Notes under the pieces: generated by a model
Seen by the model: the letters and a program-made list of their open reading frames with translations, nothing else
What the model was told of the DNA's origin: nothing
The model's database searches: none
Part shown: one piece after another, positions 25,390 through 33,952 of the stretch
Layout: each line of letters opens with the position of its first letter
How positions within the stretch are numbered: position 1 is the stretch's first letter
DNA from: Ardenticatenales bacterium
GTDB lineage: Bacteria > Chloroflexota > Anaerolineae > Ardenticatenales > Ardenticatenaceae
Length of the DNA: 64,000 nucleotides
Assembly: GCA_020634795.1 (NCBI GenBank)
Contig: JACKAZ010000003.1
Coordinates: 124,001-188,000, forward strand
Reading direction: 5' to 3'
Position numbers and translations under genes: made by a program

Positions 25390-26313
25390 ATGTCTGGTGA
25401 CAGTGTCTCCACGACCGCCCAGCAGCAAGTCCCCTTGACCGACGCCCCCCCCGCGCTGCTGGTGCGGTCGTTTAAGCTCATGAAGCCTGTGACGTGGTTC
25501 GGGCCGATGTGGGCCTTCCTCTGTGGGACTATTGCCAGTGGGGCGACCTCCCTCGCCCCGCTGGACATTCTTCGCGTCCTGTTGGGCATGGTGCTGGCTG
25601 GCCCCATTCTCTGTGGCTTCTCGCAGGTCCTCAACGATTACTTCGACCGCGAGGTGGATGCCATCAACGAACCCCACCGTCTGATTCCTTCGGGGCTGGT
25701 CTCTTTGCGCCAAGTCTGGCTGACCATCGCCCTGCTGCTTTTGAGCGGGGTGGCGCTGGCGTGGTGGTTGGGGGATGGGGTGACGCTGCTCGTCATCGTG
25801 GGCCTCCTCTTCGCCGTCGCTTACAGCGCCCCGCCGATTCGGGCCAAACGGAACGGCTGGATTGGTAATGGGATGGTGGCCCTCTCCTACGAAGGGCTGG
25901 CGTGGATGGCGGGCCATGTGGCCTTCGCTGCGCTCACCCCCGCTTCCATCTTCGTGGCGCTCGCCTACTCGTTCGGGGCGCATGGCATCATGACGATCAA
26001 TGATTTCAAGAGCATGGCGGGGGACAAGCTGAAGGGCGTGCGCAGCCTGCCGGTGCAGTACGGGCCAGAAGTGGCAGCATGGCTGATCGTTGTCACCATG
26101 AATATGGCACAGATCGTGGTCGCGGCATTCTTCATGGCGCAGCGTCAATGGCTCGTTGCGGCGATTATCGCCGCCCTCGTCGTGGCCCAATACCCCCTGC
26201 AACGCCGCTTCTTGCGTGATCCGGTCAAAGAGCATATCTTTTACAGTGCCAGCGGCGTCAGTCTCTTTGTGTGGGGCATGATGGCCGCCGCAGTGGGTCT
26301 GCGATATATGTGA
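25390..26313 (+). CDS. bchG: Bacteriochlorophyll synthase (UbiA prenyltransferase family)
   Basis: A protein of about 307 residues with seven to nine membrane helices. It esterifies bacteriochlorophyllide a with geranylgeranyl or phytyl diphosphate. The polyprenyl-diphosphate site NDYFDREVDAINEPHR is near residue 80, preceded by KPVTWFGPMWAF and followed later by NDFKSMAGDKLKG, all typical of the chlorophyll-synthase branch. A GTG at 25384, overlapping the pufC stop, is an alternative start. It lies directly behind pufC and is followed by bchP, so synthesis of the pigment tail is coupled to reaction-centre expression. Confidence 0.93.
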   Translation: MSGDSVSTTAQQQVPLTDAPPALLVRSFKLMKPVTWFGPMWAFLCGTIASGATSLAPLDILRVLLGMVLAGPILCGFSQVLNDYFDREVDAINEPHRLIPSGLVSLRQVWLTIALLLLSGVALAWWLGDGVTLLVIVGLLFAVAYSAPPIRAKRNGWIGNGMVALSYEGLAWMAGHVAFAALTPASIFVALAYSFGAHGIMTINDFKSMAGDKLKGVRSLPVQYGPEVAAWLIVVTMNMAQIVVAAFFMAQRQWLVAAIIAALVVAQYPLQRRFLRDPVKEHIFYSASGVSLFVWGMMAAAVGLRYM

Positions 26314-26333
26314 GTATTGGGAGGAGCGTGGCG

Positions 26334-27563
26334 ATGGATCCCATCGTAGTTGTCGGGGCTTCGGTCGGTGGTGCGACAGCCGCCAACACACTGGCAACCG
26401 CTGGCGTGCCGGTGGTGATGCTGGAGCGGGATCTGAGCCGCGTTAAGCCGTGCGGTGGGGCGGTGCCCCCCGTCGCCTTCAGCGAGTTCGATATCCCCTA
26501 CGAGCTGATCTCTCGCAAGGTCCACCAGACGCTGATCCATTCCCCCTCCGAACGATCAATTGCGATCGAGGTGGTGGGCAGTACCCCCACTGAGAACGAT
26601 TACGTGGCGATGGTCTGCCGCGAAAGCTTTGATCCGTGGCTACGTAACCGTGCGGTTCGCAACGGCGCGACGTTGATCGAAGGCGCCTTCCTCGATCTGG
26701 AACGGGATGCGGCGGGGGTCACCGTCCATTATCGCGACAAGGCCAGCCGCCAGAAGCAGACGATCCGCGCCTCCGCCGTGATCGGTGCCGACGGGGCCTA
26801 TTCCCCCACCGCGAAGGCACTCGGTCTTCCCCGATTGCCTCGCTGTATCGCCATCCAAGAGCGGATGGTCTTGCCCCCCGAAAAGATGGCTCGCTGGGAA
26901 GCGAGTGCCGACCTCTACCTCGGCCATGACATCAGTCCCGATCTCTACGGCTGGGTCTTTCCGAAATCGGATCATGTGGCTGTGGGCTGCGGCGCCGGGC
27001 CGGGCAATACCCAAGCGGCGCGCCAACTGCTCGCCAACCTGAAGACGCGACTGTCGGACGAGTTGGCCGGCGGGGAAGTGTTCATGGAAGAGGCCCACTC
27101 CCTGCCCATGCAACCCCGCCCCAAAATGGCCTTCGACCGCGCGATGCTGATCGGGGATGCGGCAGGGCTGGTGGTGGGCACGTCGGGCGAGGGGATCTAT
27201 TGGGCAATGAAGAGCGGCGAGATGGCGGCCCAGACCATCGTAGCAACCTTGCCGGATCTCTCTGAACGGGCGTTGCGACGGTACGAGCAGCGTTGGTGGG
27301 CGCAGTACGGCAAGATGTATCGTTTCCTGCGCGGGTTACAGCGCTGGGGCTACAGTAATGAACGGCAGATGGAAGTTTTCACCGACATGTGTCGCAACGA
27401 CGATGTTCAGCGCTTGACCTTTGATTCCTATATGTACAAGCGCATGGCCCCGATGCCCTGGCTGGCCCAGCTCCGCATGACATGGGACATTGCTGTCTCG
27501 CAGCTGCGCCACTACCTGCCCCGCCCCGAGGCGCAGCGCCCCCGCCCGCATGTCGAGCGATGA
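26334..27563 (+). CDS. bchP: Geranylgeranyl reductase BchP
   Basis: A 409-residue FAD-dependent oxidoreductase. The N-terminal dinucleotide fold is VVVGASVGGATAANTLA followed by LERDLSRVKPCGGAVPP. A central GADGAYSPTAKALG and a late LIGDAAGLVVGTSGEGIYWAMKSG are characteristic of BchP/ChlP. It reduces geranylgeranyl groups of bacteriochlorophyll to phytyl. GGGAGGAG lies upstream of the ATG at 26334; an upstream ATG at 26271 inside bchG is unlikely. It overlaps puhE by ATGA. A second, more distant member of this family is encoded at 46089-47243. Confidence 0.92.
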   Translation: MDPIVVVGASVGGATAANTLATAGVPVVMLERDLSRVKPCGGAVPPVAFSEFDIPYELISRKVHQTLIHSPSERSIAIEVVGSTPTENDYVAMVCRESFDPWLRNRAVRNGATLIEGAFLDLERDAAGVTVHYRDKASRQKQTIRASAVIGADGAYSPTAKALGLPRLPRCIAIQERMVLPPEKMARWEASADLYLGHDISPDLYGWVFPKSDHVAVGCGAGPGNTQAARQLLANLKTRLSDELAGGEVFMEEAHSLPMQPRPKMAFDRAMLIGDAAGLVVGTSGEGIYWAMKSGEMAAQTIVATLPDLSERALRRYEQRWWAQYGKMYRFLRGLQRWGYSNERQMEVFTDMCRNDDVQRLTFDSYMYKRMAPMPWLAQLRMTWDIAVSQLRHYLPRPEAQRPRPHVER

Positions 27564-28405
27564 ACGGCATCTGGGGCGTGCTCCTGCCCCCCTTTTTGGT
27601 GGCGTTGGTCGTCTGGTGGTTTTCAACCGGGCTGATCATTGCGCTCTACCGACGCTCACGCCGTACGCAGCGCTGGGCCGCACTACTCGCCACGCTCTCG
27701 CTTGTCCCCCTGCTCGCGGGGCTGTTCGCCCTCGGACAAAGCAGCAGCCGGTTAGCGGTCTACCTCTCCTTTGCGGGCGGCACCGTGATCTGGGGCCTTC
27801 TGCTCGGCAGCTACTACCTGGGTTTCGTGACCGGGCTGGGGGGCCACGAGCGCACCGCCCCCCCCACGGACGGCCGCCTCGGGCGGCGTTTCTGGCTGGC
27901 CCTACGCGCCAGTCTCTTTCACGAACTGCTGGTTGTCGGGGCGCTCCTGCTGCTCTGGCTGATCCTGCGCGACCAGCCCAACCGCTGGGCCTTCTGGACG
28001 ATGCTCACGCTCTGGTTGATGCACAGCAGCGGCAAATTGAACGTTTTTTTCGGGGTACGCAACTTCCGCATCGAGTTTTTGCCCGCCCACCTGCACTTTC
28101 TTGACCGATTTCTGGAAAAGAAACCGATCAATCCCTTCTTTCCCCTCTCGGTCTTTATCGCTTCCGCCATCGCCTTGGCGCTCGCCTTCCGCGCCTTTGC
28201 GCCCGGCGTGAGCGCCAGCGACGCCACGGGGCTGCTCTTGCTCAGTTGGATGATGGCCCTCGGTCTGTTGGAGCATTGGCTGCTCGTCTTGCCGATTCCC
28301 AAAACGATCTGGGGCTGGGGCATACGTGCACTCCCCGCCCGCCACCAGGGGGAGAACGCGGTCCACCATCAGGGCGCAGCGCTGCCCGAACCCATCACGG
28401 ATTAA
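27560..28405 (+). CDS. puhE: Photosynthetic complex assembly protein PuhE-like
   Basis: A 281-residue membrane protein with about seven helices. It follows the PuhE (DUF3623) pattern closely: an early LVVWWFSTGLI, then SSGKLNVFFGVRNFRIEFLP near residue 158, NPFFPLS, and LEHWLLVLPIP near the end. In purple bacteria puhE sits with puhA and affects reaction-centre assembly. This lineage has no H subunit as far as known, and no puhA is seen here, so its role must be independent of PuhA. It overlaps bchP by ATGA and precedes the bchO-like gene by two bases. Confidence 0.85.
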   Translation: MNGIWGVLLPPFLVALVVWWFSTGLIIALYRRSRRTQRWAALLATLSLVPLLAGLFALGQSSSRLAVYLSFAGGTVIWGLLLGSYYLGFVTGLGGHERTAPPTDGRLGRRFWLALRASLFHELLVVGALLLLWLILRDQPNRWAFWTMLTLWLMHSSGKLNVFFGVRNFRIEFLPAHLHFLDRFLEKKPINPFFPLSVFIASAIALALAFRAFAPGVSASDATGLLLLSWMMALGLLEHWLLVLPIPKTIWGWGIRALPARHQGENAVHHQGAALPEPITD

Positions 28406-28407
28406 TC

Positions 28408-29301
28408 ATGCAACAGACCCTTACCGCCCATGCCGTTCCCGCCTCTCAATCCGTGCCATCCCAAACGACGGCCAGCCCACGTACCCTCACGGTCGATCTG
28501 CCCTGTGGCCCGATGGTCGTCGACATCTGGGAGCCGCGTCGTGCGGCGGACGTGCCGCCGATCCTGCTGATCCATGGGTGGGGCGGTTCGGGCCAATATT
28601 GGGCCGAGAGTGCCGAAATACTCTCCGAAACGGCGCGGGTCATCGTGCCTGATCTGCCCGGTTCAGGCCGCTCAATGCCGGTCGCGCCCGCGCAGGATAT
28701 GTACGATCAGGTCGATAATCTTGTGGCGCTGCTCGATGCGTTGGGGCTGGAACGGGTCCAGCTCAATGGTCACTCGATGGGCGGCGCGATGACGCTTCTG
28801 CTGGCGGACCGCGTCCCAAAGAAGATCGATCGGATCGTGCTGACTTCGACCTGCTTTTTCCTGAACGAGGCCCAGAAACGGATCTACGATGGCATCATGC
28901 GGCTCTGGTTTGTCGTCATGCGGGTTCGCGGCCCGTGGATGGCCAATCTTCCCATGCTGACCCGCGCCTCCGCCTATCGCTACTTCTATCGCATTCCGGA
29001 CGATGAGGCCTTGTTGCGCGCTGGCTTCATGGACTTTATCACGATGGATTTCGAGACGGCGCGTGCCTGTGCGCACGATGCGGGGGATGAGGCGATCACC
29101 GAGGCGGGAAGCCGTGTCCAAGCCCCCACCCTGTTGGTCGCCTGCCGACAGGATACGATCATGCCCACCAAGAACGTGGGTTATACCGCCAGTTTGATTC
29201 CTCGCTCCGAAGTGCGGTGGATCGAGAATTGTGGCCACCTGCCGATGGTCGAGAAACCGACGGAGTACCTTTCGATTCTGCAGGACTTTCTCGCACTTTA
29301 A
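28408..29301 (+). CDS. bchO: Alpha/beta hydrolase, BchO-like
   Basis: A 297-residue alpha/beta hydrolase. The oxyanion turn LIHGWGGSG is near residue 54, the nucleophile S123 is in NGHSMGG, the acid candidate is D249 in ACRQDTIMP and the histidine H277 is in NCGHLPM. The likely start follows the puhE stop by two bases. BchO proteins are found in bch operons and are often annotated as Mg-chelatase accessory; their reaction is unknown. Assignment here rests on fold plus location as the last gene of the puf-bch unit. Confidence 0.7.
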   Translation: MQQTLTAHAVPASQSVPSQTTASPRTLTVDLPCGPMVVDIWEPRRAADVPPILLIHGWGGSGQYWAESAEILSETARVIVPDLPGSGRSMPVAPAQDMYDQVDNLVALLDALGLERVQLNGHSMGGAMTLLLADRVPKKIDRIVLTSTCFFLNEAQKRIYDGIMRLWFVVMRVRGPWMANLPMLTRASAYRYFYRIPDDEALLRAGFMDFITMDFETARACAHDAGDEAITEAGSRVQAPTLLVACRQDTIMPTKNVGYTASLIPRSEVRWIENCGHLPMVEKPTEYLSILQDFLAL

Positions 29302-29338
29302 CAATCGAACGCATTGGCGTGCGCCGTCTTCGGGGGCG

Positions 29339-30202
29339 TTACTCGGCTGGGCGGCTGCGTAGGGCCAAGACGGGCACGGGACTGCGTTGCATGACCCGAA
29401 TCGTGGTGCTCCCCCGCAGCACATCTTCGCGGTTACGCGCGCCATGGGATGCCATCACAATCAGGTCGATGGGCTGCGACGCCGCGTACTGAAGGATGCC
29501 GTTGTGGGCACGCCCCTCCGCGGTATAGCGTGCCACCACGACCCCGCTCGCCTCCGCCTGTTCCGCCATCGCTGTCAACCGCTGCTCGTCCATCGCGACC
29601 ATTTCACGGGGGCTGCTCGCGGCGGCGCGGCGGGCCGCTTCCTCCGCATTGCGGATGGGGCGGTCTGGCCCAAAAAGATGAAGCAGATGGAGGGTCGCTT
29701 GGTGTGCCGCGCAGAGCGCCACCGTCTCCGCAAAGAGCGCGTTGGAGCGGGTCGACAGATCCACGGGAAAGAGCAAATGGGCCAAGCGGCGCACTGCTTG
29801 ATCGGGGCCGAGCAACAGAACGGCCAAGGGGGTGCGCTGCAAAATCTGCTCGTGTCGATTGCTGAACCGTAGGGTGCTGAGCCAACTGCGCCGTTCGTGG
29901 GGCAGTGCCACTATGCCCGTCTCCGTGCTCACGCGCTGCAGCAGGTAGGTCAGCAGTCGCTTGGGATGAACCGTCTCGACTTCGACCGCCTCGTGGGAAG
30001 TCAACCCCGCGACGGCCTCTTCCAAACGGCGCACCGCGGTGGCCGTGCCGCGGAACGCCGGATTTTTCTCCTCGTCAAAGAGGTGAATGATCCGAAGCGG
30101 CAGGTTGAGTGTTGCGGCACTCAGCGCCGCGTGGGGCAAGGTGGTGAGGCTTGACGTGCTGCCATCCACCACCGCCATCATAGGCCCATCGAAAATAGTC
30201 AT
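29339..30202 (-). CDS. Tandem universal stress protein (UspA family)
   Basis: A 287-residue protein with two UspA domains. The first (about 1-135) is degenerate and begins PMMAVVDGSTSSLTTL. The second (about 140-285) has LLFPVDLSTRSNALF and ends with DLIVMASHGARNREDVLRGSTTIRVMQRSPVPVL, which includes the ATP-binding G-x2-G-x9-G-S/T pattern. GAGGAGG lies seven bases before the ATG. It is transcribed away from bchF from a shared control region, so it may respond to the same redox or light signals. Confidence 0.88.
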   Translation of the reverse strand: MTIFDGPMMAVVDGSTSSLTTLPHAALSAATLNLPLRIIHLFDEEKNPAFRGTATAVRRLEEAVAGLTSHEAVEVETVHPKRLLTYLLQRVSTETGIVALPHERRSWLSTLRFSNRHEQILQRTPLAVLLLGPDQAVRRLAHLLFPVDLSTRSNALFAETVALCAAHQATLHLLHLFGPDRPIRNAEEAARRAAASSPREMVAMDEQRLTAMAEQAEASGVVVARYTAEGRAHNGILQYAASQPIDLIVMASHGARNREDVLRGSTTIRVMQRSPVPVLALRSRPAE

Positions 30203-30230
30203 GCCGTCGCCTCCTCGTAAGATTCGCTAC

Positions 30231-30259
30231 TTGTCCAACTTTCGTAGAAGGTGTACCAT
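30231..30259 (+). promoter_or_regulatory. Probable promoter of the bchF-bchC-bchX operon
   Basis: TTGTCC (30231-30236) and TACCAT (30254-30259) are separated by 17 bases, 74 bases before the bchF start. The match to consensus is moderate. Confidence 0.4.
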
Positions 30260-30261
30260 AT

Positions 30262-30289
30262 GTTATACGTTTATTGCACAGAGCCGCAA
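30262..30289 (-). promoter_or_regulatory. Probable promoter of the universal stress gene
   Basis: On the minus strand TTGCGG and TATAAC are 16 bases apart, 60 bases before the start codon. It overlaps ATTGCACAG at 30273-30281, a phrase that recurs (as CTGTGCAAT) upstream of the lhaA-like gene. Confidence 0.4.
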
Positions 30290-30332
30290 CTTTGACCCCC
30301 CTTCACCGTCCGCATCCGTAGGAGCGTGGCCG

Positions 30333-30818
30333 ATGAGTCCAAAGCAGAGCTACACCCCCGAACAGCTCGCCAAGCGCAACCGCAGTCCATGGACCAAGGT
30401 CCAGGCGATCTTGGCACCGATCCAATTCCTCGCCTTTCTGATCAGCTTTGCGCTCGTGATTCATTACCTTTTAACCGGCGAGAATTACGCCCTGGCGAAC
30501 GCCAGCGTCCTAGTCAAGATCAGCCTGCTTTGGGCCATCACGATCACCGGCATGATTTGGGAGAAAGAGATCTTCGGTCACTGGTTTATGGCCCCACAGT
30601 TCTTTTGGGAAGATGTGGGCAATGCCGTGGCGATGTTCTTTCACAACCTTTACTTTGTCGCGCGCTGGCTGGACTGGTCCGACCGCGCGGTGATGAGCCT
30701 GATGCTCGTCGCCTACACGACCTATCTGATCAACTGTGGCCAGTTCGTGATGAAGGGTGTGCGTGCGGGCCAGCAGCGTCGCGCCTTGGCCAAGCGACAA
30801 GCGATGCAGGTGGAATGA
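30333..30818 (+). CDS. bchF: 2-vinyl bacteriochlorophyllide hydratase
   Basis: A 161-residue membrane protein with about four helices. It hydrates the C3 vinyl group on the route to bacteriochlorophyll a. It shows the BchF pattern YTPEQLAKRNRSPWTKVQAI, LAPIQFLAFLISFALV, then ITGMIWEKEIFGHWFMAPQF with FWEDV. GGAG lies nine bases before the ATG at 30333. It is the first gene of a tightly packed operon; bchC starts two bases after it. Confidence 0.95.
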   Translation: MSPKQSYTPEQLAKRNRSPWTKVQAILAPIQFLAFLISFALVIHYLLTGENYALANASVLVKISLLWAITITGMIWEKEIFGHWFMAPQFFWEDVGNAVAMFFHNLYFVARWLDWSDRAVMSLMLVAYTTYLINCGQFVMKGVRAGQQRRALAKRQAMQVE

Positions 30819-30819
30819 G

Positions 30820-31773
30820 ATGCGCAGTCAAGCGGTCGTGATTTCTGAACCGGGCCACGTGGAACTTCGTGAAGTCGCATTGAACAGGCCGGGGCCGGAC
30901 GATCTGTTGATCGAGACCGCCTTTACCTCGATCAGCGCGGGCACCGAGCGCATGTTGCTGGCGGGGCAGATGCCCCACCCCATGCTCTCGTTGCCGGTCG
31001 TGCCCGGCTACGAAACGGTCGGACGGGTCGCCGAGGTGGGCGCCAACGTGCCCGCCGAGTGGGCGGGGCAATGGGTCTACATCGGTGGGGCGCTTTGCTA
31101 CGATGGACTCAACGCTGCCTGGGGCGGCCAGTCGCAGCGCCTCTTTGCGCCGCAGAGCCGCACCATCCCGCTGGATGGCGTGGCCCCAGAACAGGGGGTG
31201 CTCCTGGCCCTCACCGCGACCGCGCTGCATGGCATCGACCTGCTGTCCCTGCAGGGCGGGGAGCGACTGCTGGTTTTGGGGCAAGGGCCGGTCGGCCAAT
31301 TGGCCGCACGGCTGGCCCAGCGGCAGGGCGCGGTGGTTACCGTGGCCGATCGCATCGCCAGTCGCTTGGCCCGTTCGGTGGCCGAGTCGGTCATCAACGT
31401 GTCGGCGCAACCGCTCAACGAACAGATCACAGCACCGGTGGACATCATCGTCGAAGCGAGTGGCTCGATGGCAGCGCTGGCCGAGGCGCTGCCCCTGTTG
31501 AACAGTAACGGCACGATCCTGTTGCTCGGCTACTATCAGACACTCAATTTACCTTACATGCCGCTCTTCCTGAAGCAGGCACGGCTGTTGACCGCGAAAG
31601 AGTGGGCGGCAAACGACCTTCAGCGCAGCCGCGATCTGATTGCGTCCGGCGCGTTAGAGGTCGGGTCGCTGCTCACGCACCGCATGCCCGTGACGCAGAT
31701 CGAAGCGGCCTACGAGACGGCCTTGAACGACCCTGACTGCCTCAAGCTCGTGCTTGAGTGGGAGACCCTATGA
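30820..31773 (+). CDS. bchC: Bacteriochlorophyllide a dehydrogenase (3-hydroxyethyl oxidation)
   Basis: A 317-residue member of the medium-chain dehydrogenase family. It oxidises the 3-(1-hydroxyethyl) group made by BchF to acetyl. The N-terminal part has SAGTERMLLAGQMPHPMLSL and VVPGYETVGRVAEVG. The nucleotide-binding fold begins LLVLGQGPVGQLAARLA. The usual zinc ligands of alcohol dehydrogenases are absent, as in BchC generally. It overlaps bchX by ATGA. Confidence 0.94.
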   Translation: MRSQAVVISEPGHVELREVALNRPGPDDLLIETAFTSISAGTERMLLAGQMPHPMLSLPVVPGYETVGRVAEVGANVPAEWAGQWVYIGGALCYDGLNAAWGGQSQRLFAPQSRTIPLDGVAPEQGVLLALTATALHGIDLLSLQGGERLLVLGQGPVGQLAARLAQRQGAVVTVADRIASRLARSVAESVINVSAQPLNEQITAPVDIIVEASGSMAALAEALPLLNSNGTILLLGYYQTLNLPYMPLFLKQARLLTAKEWAANDLQRSRDLIASGALEVGSLLTHRMPVTQIEAAYETALNDPDCLKLVLEWETL

Positions 31774-32945
31774 GCGCACGGATGTTGGCCATTTACGGAA
31801 AAGGGGGGATCGGCAAGAGTTTCACGACCTCCAATCTGACCGCCCGCCTCGCCTTTGATGGCGCACGCGTGCTGCAGCTCGGCTGCGACCCCAAGCATGA
31901 TTCGTGCAACACGATTTTCGATGGCCATTCGCTGCCCACGCTGGGCGATGTCTGGCGCGACTACAAGGCGCGCGGTCGGCAGGATGATCTCGCGGTCGGC
32001 GATGTGATCTTCCGAAATCAACTGGCCCCGAACGTCGCTATCTTTGGCAGCGAGATCGGTGGGCCGGATGTCGGTCGGGGCTGTGGCGGGCAGGGCATCT
32101 CGCACGGCTTTAAGGTGTTGGAAAAGTTGGGCATGAACGAGTGGAACCTCGACTACATCGTGATGGATTTCTTGGGCGATGTGGTCTGTGGGGGATTTGC
32201 CACCCCGCTGGCCCGCTCGCTGGCCGAAGAGGTGATCATCGTGGTGGGCCACGACCGGCAATCGCTCTACGCGGCCAACAATATCGCCCGCGCGGCCCAC
32301 TACTTCCGGACGATGGGCGGGTCGACCCAACTGCTGGGGCTGATCGTCAACCGCGACGATGGCACCGACACCGCCGACCGTTTTGCAGAAGCCATCGGTC
32401 TGCCCATCCTGACACGGGTTCCGCTCAACCATCGCGTGCGCCTGCTGGCCGATAGCTGCAAACTGGCGCTTGAGGTCGCGGAATTCGACGACCTCTTCGG
32501 CGATCTGGCCGGACGCATCGCACGGCGCGAGATTCCGCCCTGCACCGATTACCGTCCGTTGGCGTACGACGAATTTTTGGCGGTCTTCGGGGCCACGGAG
32601 CCGCCCGGCATGCCCGAAGCCGCCACCGAACAGGAGCTTTTCAGCGACAGCCACCATGCCGAAGCGACGGTCGACCTCTCGCTCACCGTGCTGCGCCAGG
32701 TCCATGTGGCGGATCCGGTGCAGCGCCGGGTGCAAGAAATGTTGGAATCGATCGGCATTCACGTCACGGGGTTGGATCGAGAGGCGGACGAGGGGATCAC
32801 CGCCACCTCCGGCGCGACAGAGATTCGCATCGGTGAGCCGACCGATCTCGATCACAAGATGGCGTTCTTGGCGGCGCTGGCCCGCACCGGCCAGACCTTT
32901 GCCGAAATCGATGTCCGCTACGCCGACGCGCCCAGCTACCGCTGA
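31770..32945 (+). CDS. bchX: Chlorophyllide a reductase iron protein BchX
   Basis: A 391-residue NifH-like ATPase that feeds electrons to BchYZ for reduction of ring B of chlorophyllide a. The P-loop IYGKGGIGKSFTTSNL is near residue 8. The 4Fe-4S cysteines of the dimer are in GRGCGGQGI and DVVCGGFATP. After the NifH-like core (about residue 275) there is a tail of about 115 residues containing a histidine pair and LSLTVLRQVHVADPVQRR. It is separated from bchY by two genes, whereas bchXYZ are usually contiguous. Confidence 0.96.
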   Translation: MSARMLAIYGKGGIGKSFTTSNLTARLAFDGARVLQLGCDPKHDSCNTIFDGHSLPTLGDVWRDYKARGRQDDLAVGDVIFRNQLAPNVAIFGSEIGGPDVGRGCGGQGISHGFKVLEKLGMNEWNLDYIVMDFLGDVVCGGFATPLARSLAEEVIIVVGHDRQSLYAANNIARAAHYFRTMGGSTQLLGLIVNRDDGTDTADRFAEAIGLPILTRVPLNHRVRLLADSCKLALEVAEFDDLFGDLAGRIARREIPPCTDYRPLAYDEFLAVFGATEPPGMPEAATEQELFSDSHHAEATVDLSLTVLRQVHVADPVQRRVQEMLESIGIHVTGLDREADEGITATSGATEIRIGEPTDLDHKMAFLAALARTGQTFAEIDVRYADAPSYR

Positions 32946-32963
32946 TCAGAACTGGAGCTGACG

Positions 32964-33707
32964 ATGAGTGACCGCGAAGTCGACCTTGTCTATCTCAATT
33001 CTCTGCTCGTCGATCGCTTGAAGGTGAAGCGGCCTCCGGTCGCCATTACCTACTGCACCGACGGCCCCCCTGCGGGCTACGAAGCGGTCAGCGTCGTCGC
33101 CTGCTCGATCGTGCGTCTGGCGGAGAGCGGTCGCCGTGTCTATGTCGATGGCCAACATCACGACTGCTGGGTGGGGCAGTACCATCTGGGCCTGCTGCCC
33201 AAGCCCGATCCCTTCATCTCCAGTGGGGACTACCTGACGATGGCGCAGGGCTTCTTCACGCCGGAAGGGGCGCGCCGCAACAAGGCCCAGAGTTACTCCT
33301 TGCCCGCCGATACGATCAACGCGCTTGCCGCTGCCCCTCTGAACGATGTCCCGGATGGGGTGCCGGTCGACCTGTTGGTCTGCATCGGGAGTGCCCAACA
33401 GGCGATGCAGATCGCGGGTGCCGCTTCGGTGCGGGAAGGCACCTTCCCACACGGTGAACTCGGCCCGTCGGCCTGCTCCTCTATTTTTGCAGCGCCCTGG
33501 CACACCCAAAACAGCGTTTACGCCATCGGGGACGGCGGCGGACGCGCCTTCAACCGGGTGGCCGTGGGGGAGATGTTTATCTCGATTCCACGTCATCATT
33601 TTCGATACATCGTTGAACTGATCGAAAACTTCCGCATCGACCCGCAAAAGATGCGCGAACTCATCATGCCGTCCCATGCCCCAACCCCTGGAGGTGTACC
33701 ATGTTAG
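32964..33707 (+). CDS. DUF169 protein within the bchX-bchY interval
   Basis: A 247-residue protein fitting the DUF169 family: KRPPVAITYCTDGPPAGY near residue 24, ACSIVRLAESGRRVYVDG near residue 47, then GQYHLGLLPKPDP and ELGPSACSSIFAAPW. Four cysteines at C36, C47, C68 and C143 or nearby could bind a metal or heme. Family members occur mostly in anaerobes and have no proven function. Its place between bchX and bchY, with a seven-base overlap to the next small gene, implies a role in the chlorophyllide a reductase step or pigment handling. Confidence 0.8.
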   Translation: MSDREVDLVYLNSLLVDRLKVKRPPVAITYCTDGPPAGYEAVSVVACSIVRLAESGRRVYVDGQHHDCWVGQYHLGLLPKPDPFISSGDYLTMAQGFFTPEGARRNKAQSYSLPADTINALAAAPLNDVPDGVPVDLLVCIGSAQQAMQIAGAASVREGTFPHGELGPSACSSIFAAPWHTQNSVYAIGDGGGRAFNRVAVGEMFISIPRHHFRYIVELIENFRIDPQKMRELIMPSHAPTPGGVPC

Positions 33708-33952
33708 ATACCGTTCCACTCTCCGCCTACGCCGTCTGCTACTTGCCTTTGGCGGTCACCGTGATTGGGCTTGCGGTCTTCTTCTTTTTGACCGACCGCG
33801 ATGCCACGCGGCTCTATCTGCGCCGCCTGACCCCCATGACGGGCGACGAGAGGCCGAGCGAAAAGTTCACCGCCGAGATTCCGGCGGGCACGGTCGTGAC
33901 CGTGCTGCCAGAAGATGAGGACGCCACGCCAAGCGCCACCGGCGCCCGCTAG
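33701..33952 (+). CDS. Small single-helix membrane protein in the bch operon
   Basis: An 83-residue protein with one hydrophobic helix near residues 9-31 (YAVCYLPLAVTVIGLAVFFF), then a basic DRDATRLYLRRLTPM and a polar C-terminal tail. The charge pattern places the tail in the cytoplasm. GGAGGT lies upstream of the ATG, which overlaps the stop of the DUF169 gene. I do not recognise the family. It may be a pigment-complex subunit or an anchor for the reductase. Confidence 0.7.
   Translation: MLDTVPLSAYAVCYLPLAVTVIGLAVFFFLTDRDATRLYLRRLTPMTGDERPSEKFTAEIPAGTVVTVLPEDEDATPSATGAR

Noticed and set aside
31770..32945. BchL instead of BchX
   Set aside because: The long C-terminal part and position between bchC and bchYZ fit BchX; no bchN or bchB is nearby.
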